Shown one piece after another: positions 58,683 to 64,000 of a stretch of DNA of 64,000 nt; positions within the stretch are counted from its first letter, which is position 1; each line of letters starts with the position of its first letter. The DNA is from Triglochin maritima (lineage: Eukaryota; Streptophyta; Magnoliopsida; Alismatales; Juncaginaceae): positions 38,545,621-38,609,620 of the forward strand of contig OY821784.1 of the NCBI GenBank assembly GCA_963682175.1, written 5' to 3'. The position numbers were made by a program, and so were the translations under genes. The notes under the pieces are model-generated. The model ran no database searches. It was not told where the DNA came from and was given only the letters and a program-made list of their open reading frames with translations.

Positions 58683-60270
58683 TGTTGATTCTATTGGCTT
58701 TTTAGCATTAATATATGTTTTGATGATTTAATCAACCTAATCTTAATTGTAATCATGTAGATTAGCACACATGTTGCATTGCATATATATTGCTTTGTGC
58801 TAACCTCTACAGGTGATCAAGACTCAAGGAAGAAAGGAAATCAAGTCAAGACATGTAATCAAGCTCATTTGAAGACATATAATTTGTATTTATTTGAGTC
58901 TTAGGAACTTTGTGTAATATAACATACTTGAGCTAAAAACTACTCAAACACACACTAGGTTCCCTATATAAGTTACACACGAAATTTCACATAACTTGGA
59001 CTTTAATAGATCACCCAAACATAGACCGAAAAACACAAAACCAAAACGTGAACAGTCTGCCCACGTTCGGTTGACCGAAACAGACCGTTCGGTCGACCGA
59101 GTGATCATATATCTTGTTAGTGTTTTACTGCCCAAGTTCGGTTGACCGAAACAGACCGTTCGGTCGACCGAGTGATCATATATCTTGTTAGTGTTTTACT
59201 GCCCAAGTTCGGTCGACCGTCCATACCTTTTCGGTCGACCGAGTATCAACAAATTTCCGACAGTTTGTTTTGTCGTATATACTCAACGGTCGTATTCGTA
59301 TTATCTCCAAATACCTCCAAATACATTTTGTGTATCGGTCGACCGAGGACCTTGTTTGGTCGACCGAACTTATGTTCCTTGACAAACCCAAAATGTCTGT
59401 CGGTTTTCGGTCGACCGTGGATCTTGTTTCGGTCGACCAAATATGATCTTGTTTGTCAACCCCAAAGTGCCTGGTGTGAATCGGTCGACCGAACCCTATT
59501 CGGTGTTCGACCGATCACTTAAGTGTACCCCAGACATTGCCTTGGGCAGTTGACCGTTACTTAACCGGTCGATCGAACTGAGTTCAAAACTGCCAAACGG
59601 TCGACCGTTCAGCACGATCTGGTCGACCGAACTTATCCAGAATTGGGTCGTGCTAGTTTTTGTTTTGTGTATCTTACACCAACTCTTATCCAATTAACCC
59701 CAACGACTATATTCTCTCTAATGCTTATAAATAGAATTGTAAAACACATTTTAACACAACTATCCCACTACTATTTGTCCAATATATTAGAGAGAAACTC
59801 AAAACACTCCAAGCATCAAACCTTCCACACTTTAGTCTTAAATCCTAATCTCACTCAAGTGTGTTCAAGATTAGAGAGTGTTGTTCCACTCCTTTGTTGT
59901 GAAAGAAACAAAGGTATTGGTGAAAGCCCAAGACAAAGATTATAGACTTTGGTGAGAGCCCGAAGTGATCGTCTCGGATTGTGAGAGGAGGTGCCAAGCT
60001 CGGCGAGGGTTGTTCGCGAGCTTGAAGAATTGTAAAAGCATTCTCTCTCGGCCCGGAACATGGAGTGGTTAGTGAAGTCGTGAGCGGAGTTCGAGGTGAT
60101 TCGAGCGGAGCTTGCAAGAGAGGACGTAGGCGGGTGGCCGAACCTCTTTAAAAATCCCCCGTGTTTTTTGTGGTTTGCATATCTCCTTCCTTACTTGCTT
60201 GTTTATTTTAAATTCCGTTATACATATCTTTGATCGTTAAACAAGTAGGTAATTATCTTAAAAGTGATTA
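58683..60270 (+). mobile_element. Sirevirus-like LTR (or truncated element) inside the Harbinger transposase gene
   Basis: It starts TGTTGATTCTATTGG right after the transposase C-terminal codons. It runs through a U3 with the palindrome array, a TATAAATAG box at 59727-59735, and a GA- and T-rich R/U5 (CCCCCGTGTTTTTTGTGG near 60156). Then transposase sequence resumes near 60275. Start and style are Sirevirus-like (Copia). I could not find a TG..CA end or target duplication on the right side, so the right end is approximate and may be deleted. Confidence 0.68.
59068..59629. promoter_or_regulatory. Paired CGGTCGACCG array in the Sirevirus-like LTR
   Basis: Pairs at 59068/59090, 59139/59161, 59210/59232, 59336/59357, 59408/59430, 59482/59505, 59547/59566 and 59598/59620. 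Within-pair spacing is 19-23 bp, mostly 22. Pair starts are 71, 71, 126, 72, 74, 65 and 51 bp apart; a lone half-motif at 59286 falls in the 126-bp gap. The first two pairs lie in a local 71-bp duplication; the rest share only the motif. The array ends about 100 bp upstream of a TATA box. Confidence 0.82.
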
Positions 60271-61807
60271 GAATTAGAGACTCTCACGATTCTACAGATT
60301 TCTATCACGCAGCCGATCTTGATTAACAAAAACTCGTGAATATCTGTTATACGATCGTTCGAATATGGTATATCATCAACTGAAGTTCCAGGCTGATCTT
60401 CCATAAATTTGCGAATATCTCCAAAATTGGCGTAAGAGTCGCGTTCTTCCTCCACAATCATGTTATGCATGATGATGCAAGTTGTCATTATTTTCGATAG
60501 TACGTCTTTACTCCATGCAAGAGCCGAGTTTTTGATGATCGTGCACCTCGCTTGCAACACTCCGAAAGTGCGTTCTACATCTTTACGTGTTGCCTCCTGC
60601 ACTTCAGCAAACAACTTATGCTTCTGCGTTTGAGGGTGAATGATGGATTGGATGATGGTGTCCCATTGTGGATAAATACTATCAGAAAGATAGTATCTCA
60701 TTTCATATTGAACATCATTTACCTCATAATTTACATGTGGAGCTCGACCTTCTAGTATGTCGTCGAAAATCGGAGATTGTTGCGGGATGTTCCAGTCATT
60801 GGCCGAACCCGGTATTCTGAAGAAGGAATGTCATATCCATAAGTCGTACGATGCCACCACCTCAAGGATCAGGGTTACTCTCCCAGAACGCCCTTCATGT
60901 TGTATCTTCCAAGCAGCCGGGCAATTTTTCCAAAACCAATGCATACAATCAATACTCCCCATCATACCTGGGAACACACGTTGCTCACCAACGTAAAGTA
61001 GGTGTGCCAAGTCATTTGTAGTTGGTCAGCGTAAATACTCATGACCGAAGTTGTTAATAACACCTTTGCAGAATTTGAGGACATTTCTGGATGTTGCTTC
61101 ACTCATTCGTAAGTACTCATCGATCCCATAAGCTGTCACTCCATAGGCTAGCATTCGCATTGCTGCCCTTGTTTTTTGTAATCCGTAAATGCTCATTCTA
61201 CCAATTGCATTCGGAAATTCGTTGGAAGAAGACATTAGATGCTTCAACGACATTGTGAATGCGCAGAAAAATATGTTTTTGCATCTGAAATCTTCTCCTG
61301 AAAAGAGTATCAGAATACACAGGGTTGTCAGAAAAATAATCGTCTGTAAGGCGTCTGTAACCAAGTTCACGATCTCTATCTTGGTTTTTCGTTCTCCTTC
61401 GACGATGCCTACAATGTGTACTCTGTTCGTACACATCCCGAGCGACCAAATCGAATGTCTCATTACAGTTGTCATCGTCAAATTGAGCGGGGTTTGGACT
61501 ATTTTCCGACATTAAGAGAATAAGTTAATAAGATTGAAAAATTTAAGAAGATGTGAGGAGTTAAGCAGATAGATAAATGTATTTATAGTTGAGAGTACAT
61601 AGAGGTATCCGTTGCACAGTACACGCGTGAATCCACAGTGAAGGCGTGATTGAATAGTAGAAACATGATTACACAGTGCAAATGTGATTGAACAGTGATC
61701 CCACAATAATCAATATTACCACCCCACATTAATAAAAAATACCTAATACATTATCAATTACCTCTAATTACAAATCCTCCACTAAAAAAATAAATAGACC
61801 AATTGGG

Positions 61808-61828
61808 TTGGGGGGGGGGGGGGGGGGG
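61808..61828. repeat. Homopolymer G run in the Harbinger end
   Basis: GGTTGGGG leads into about 19 consecutive G. Runs like this are prone to length errors in sequencing and assembly. Confidence 0.8.
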
Positions 61829-61972
61829 ACACGTGCCCCCTACCCGAGTGCGCCTCGGGCGTCCAATCCGGATGCCCGACGCACAATCACGTGCCCGGGT
61901 GGGCACCCCAGGCGTCTGCCCTGTTAACGGGCCGGACGACAGGGCACGCCCGACCCGTTAAGAATGGTCTAA

Positions 61973-63639
61973 GGTGGGGTTGGAGCAGAATCTGACTTGA
62001 GCTAGCTTCTTTGATTTTAGGAAATAGGAGAACAAAGATACAAATGGCAAAACTATTTGGATATAATATTTTCCAACGTCATGGGAATAAATATGAAAAG
62101 AAATTTGACATAAGGATAAAACAAAATTTTCCCTGTAGTATGCGCGAGAAAACCCCCGTGAAAGAATAACGTGTAACTCAACGTGAGGATATATAGCATA
62201 GCCCACTACCTGCAACTTACAATTGACCTCTAGTTGTCTAGTTTCCAAAAACAAAAACACGTAATTAAATATCATAGCCCACTACCTGCAACTTACAAGT
62301 TACAATTCACCTCTTCTTTCCAAACACAAAAAACATGTAATTAAACTACTAAACAAAAACTTGTAATTAACCTACTAATTAACATCTTATTTCAGTGGAT
62401 ATACTCACAAAATCCGAACATTGATTCATTATTCAACCCATCAACACAAGTCGATAGACCTACTTTTGTCGATCATTGAATACCGTAATTTTATGGGCCG
62501 ATTCTATGTTGTATTCTTGTCCACACACCTAGCCTAGGGAACAACTCGTACGCCTTATTAATTAAGAACTTAAGCGAAAGACACAGACAACCTTAATATC
62601 CTAAAGTGATACGCCGTGTAAAACTATTAGGGTTCTTACACGGGTATGGACTGAACTGGGATTTTTTCTTCTTTTTTCTATTTTTTAATTCCTAGACTAC
62701 CTTTCTTGGTTTGTTGGTTCTACCATGTTTAGGTTCTGTGCATCATTGCATATGAGGACTTACACCACGTATATCTTCCCCTAAATATCTACATAGGGTG
62801 ATCCCCACCACATTTGTAACGGGAGCTCGGTCCGTGCATCCCAAATTATACAACTTGAAAGCACCAGGTATTAAGTCGTCCTCGGACCTACATTCCCAAG
62901 TGGTAGAAATCATGCGAGAAGAGAACATCTTACTTCATTATTTCTTACCCTACATTAAAAGTCTCACAAAAGGAGTTTAAGGTTCTCTAACATCAACAAA
63001 TTTCATTATACTAACAGACACGAATTCCTTCAAAAGAAATGGACTCACTAGATCCATAGTGGACTTATTTATTTGTTTGAGTACTGAAACCTTATGATTA
63101 CTCTCCCCCGAGAGAAAATCGGGGTGTATCCTTACGACTTAGATATGACATAAATAAAGTATAGTAGATATCCTAATGCATCATGTTCAATTCAATTATG
63201 GGAGCTTCTCTTTCTACTTTGTCTCTCAACGATTTTGTAAATGTTAAATACACGCAAACCCACAAAATATATTTTTCGTAAACACATGAAGATTTTGAAA
63301 GAAATACAAAAATAAAAACACTAGACAAGACACTCAAAAATCATGGTAACATTTTATAATGGGTTCTGATATTAGAATGGAGAAGGTATTGAGTGACAAA
63401 CAGTGAAACAATAACTAAGCAAATCAGGAAACCACTACTAAAAATTCAAGCGCAAAAGACAACCAATCCACCACTGGCAGATCGATAGTGTTTGAGGTGT
63501 CGTGTCTCATCTGATATGTTCCCCTAATCACGTGTGTTAACTATAATCCCCCATATACAAATTCGAACAAAAAAAGAATAAAAGAAAATGAAAACAAAAA
63601 TCCACCGAAATGGAAAACAGAACAAAACTGACAACTTGC
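61973..63639. other. Intergenic or internal DNA of the element at the window end
   Basis: AT-rich with no coding domain. It includes a diverged tandem duplication (62197-62345). If the LTR at 63664 belongs to a minus-strand element, part of this would be its internal region, which shows no gag or pol. Confidence 0.35.
62197..62345. repeat. Imperfect tandem duplication, about 73 bp
   Basis: CATAGCCCACTACCTGCAAC, TTACAATT.ACCTCT, CCAAA.ACAAAAA and GTAATTAAA occur twice in the same order, with small indels between the copies. Confidence 0.75.
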
Positions 63640-64000
63640 TCCTTGGCAACGACGCCAAAAACTTGATCGATTATGAAACTTAAAACCTCAAGTGCACGAC
63701 CACGTTGAAGTGGTGGTAAGTATGGGTCGTGTTCACGGGGAGCTAGAGCGGGTCATCCTCAAGCATACTTGAGTGTGAAAAGAAAATGAAGAGTGAGAGT
63801 TATGCTACGTTAAACGACAAAGAAAACCTAATATGACGAATCACATAGGAGGTAGAGAATGCATGCAAGTGTGTGTGTGTGTGTATATTGCGTGTGTGTG
63901 TATGATTAAGCGCCCATAACATGAAAATCTATAAGGACTACAATCTTAAGTGTGTCTCCACATGGATTAAGATTTATCATTATCATTAAAACATACAAAT
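63640..64000 (-). mobile_element. Probable LTR with tRNA-Asp-type primer site, running off the window
   Basis: On the minus strand TGGCGTCGTTGCCAAGGA (63657-63640) resembles the common plant primer site TGGCGCCGTTGCCGGGGA, complementary to tRNA-Asp, with three differences. Directly before it (63664 onward in plus coordinates) a segment starts TGATCGATTATG, giving a CA end on the minus strand. The other LTR end is outside the window. Elements using this primer include Athila/Tat-type Ty3 and non-coding large derivatives. Confidence 0.45.

Larger units (their letters stand above)
58601..61512 (-). pseudogene. PIF/Harbinger transposase (DDE_Tnp_4 type), interrupted and frameshifted
   Basis: ATG at 61512 opens MSENSPNPAQFDDD. 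A frameshift near 61225 moves to the frame with GRMSIYGLQKTRAAMRMLAY. Later a TGA near 61030 (YLR*PTTND) and a TGA near 60828 (LWI*HSFFRIPGSANDW) replace sense codons. The DDE core is readable: MMGSIDCMHW for the first Asp, GSANDW for the second, and DVERTFGVLQAR for the Glu. KIMTTCIIMHNMIVEEERD is the typical late block. A 1-bp loss near 60325 shifts the frame before the RLRDRNL block. The C terminus, DLIEHIYDNATDEEWFKNRL then M-stop, lies at 58601-58680 on the far side of the inserted LTR. Confidence 0.88.
58290..61969 (-). mobile_element. Decayed autonomous-type PIF/Harbinger element, reversed, left end lost
   Basis: On the minus strand the right end reads GACCATTCTTAACGGG after a TTA flank. 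It aligns with the left end of the element at 36614, including the following CACGCCC, GTTAACRGGGCAG and GGGGGGCACGTGTC blocks. A transposase gene follows. The DNA from 58600 down to about 58300 matches 37081-37360 of the other element, in order. The expected left terminal repeat is not visible, so that end is truncated or too decayed. A Sirevirus-like LTR splits the element at about 58683-60270. Confidence 0.82.

Noticed and set aside
59142..59522. 126-codon frame in the Sirevirus-like LTR
   Set aside because: It is generated by the repeated CGGTCGACCG motif, which translates to GRP/VDR runs in all frames.

Overview
The window is nuclear DNA of a flowering plant, most likely a eudicot. Genes are AT-rich and intron-bearing, and include a plastid L24 precursor, a GRAS regulator, an NPH3 protein and a GH3 enzyme. 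The gaps are filled with plant transposons of most major classes. I cannot name the species.

Layout: (1) 1-279, minus: first exons of a dihydroflavonol-reductase-like dehydrogenase, cut by the window edge. (2) 1252-3493, minus: plastid ribosomal protein L24, four exons. (3) 4001-12339: complete but coding-dead Ty3/Gypsy element with a GATTG target duplication and nearly identical LTRs. (4) 14878-16560, plus: PAT1-branch GRAS gene with a 5'UTR intron. (5) 17166-17517: orphan, broken first exon of an organic cation transporter 4-like gene. (6) 19209-23688, plus: eIF4B-type initiation-factor-related gene, six exons. (7) 26546-27792: long foldback Mutator-like element with a hAT-type MITE in one arm. 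(8) 29276-32133, plus: BTB/NPH3 gene with a duplicated splice donor. (9) 32708-34590: inverted-repeat element carrying a 1 kb, 22-bp minisatellite. (10) 35621-40629: probable solo Copia LTR, PIF/Harbinger element, SINE and hairpin MITE, nearly end to end. (11) 40839-44913, plus: BAH+RRM gene resembling ASI1/IBM2/SG1, eleven exons in my model. (12) 48534-50489: reversed solo LTR related to item 3. (13) 54439-56640, plus: GH3 acyl-amido synthetase, three exons. (14) 58290-61969: decayed Harbinger transposase split by a Sirevirus-like LTR. (15) From 63664 on: probable LTR with a tRNA-Asp-type primer site.

The seven protein-coding genes are unrelated housekeeping and regulatory genes that show no operon-like link. 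The most striking signal lies in the transposons. LTRs that look like three different families (items 3/12, 10 and 14) all carry a U3 array of the palindrome TCGGTCGACCGA. The copies come as pairs about 19-23 bp apart (mostly 22), and the pairs recur about every 57-79 bp (74 bp in the most regular array), next to a TATA box. The sequence between the palindromes is not shared. This looks like one regulatory module held by unrelated retrotransposons. The element boundaries are supported by target duplications I could read directly. Function, age and family names are inferences from family knowledge.
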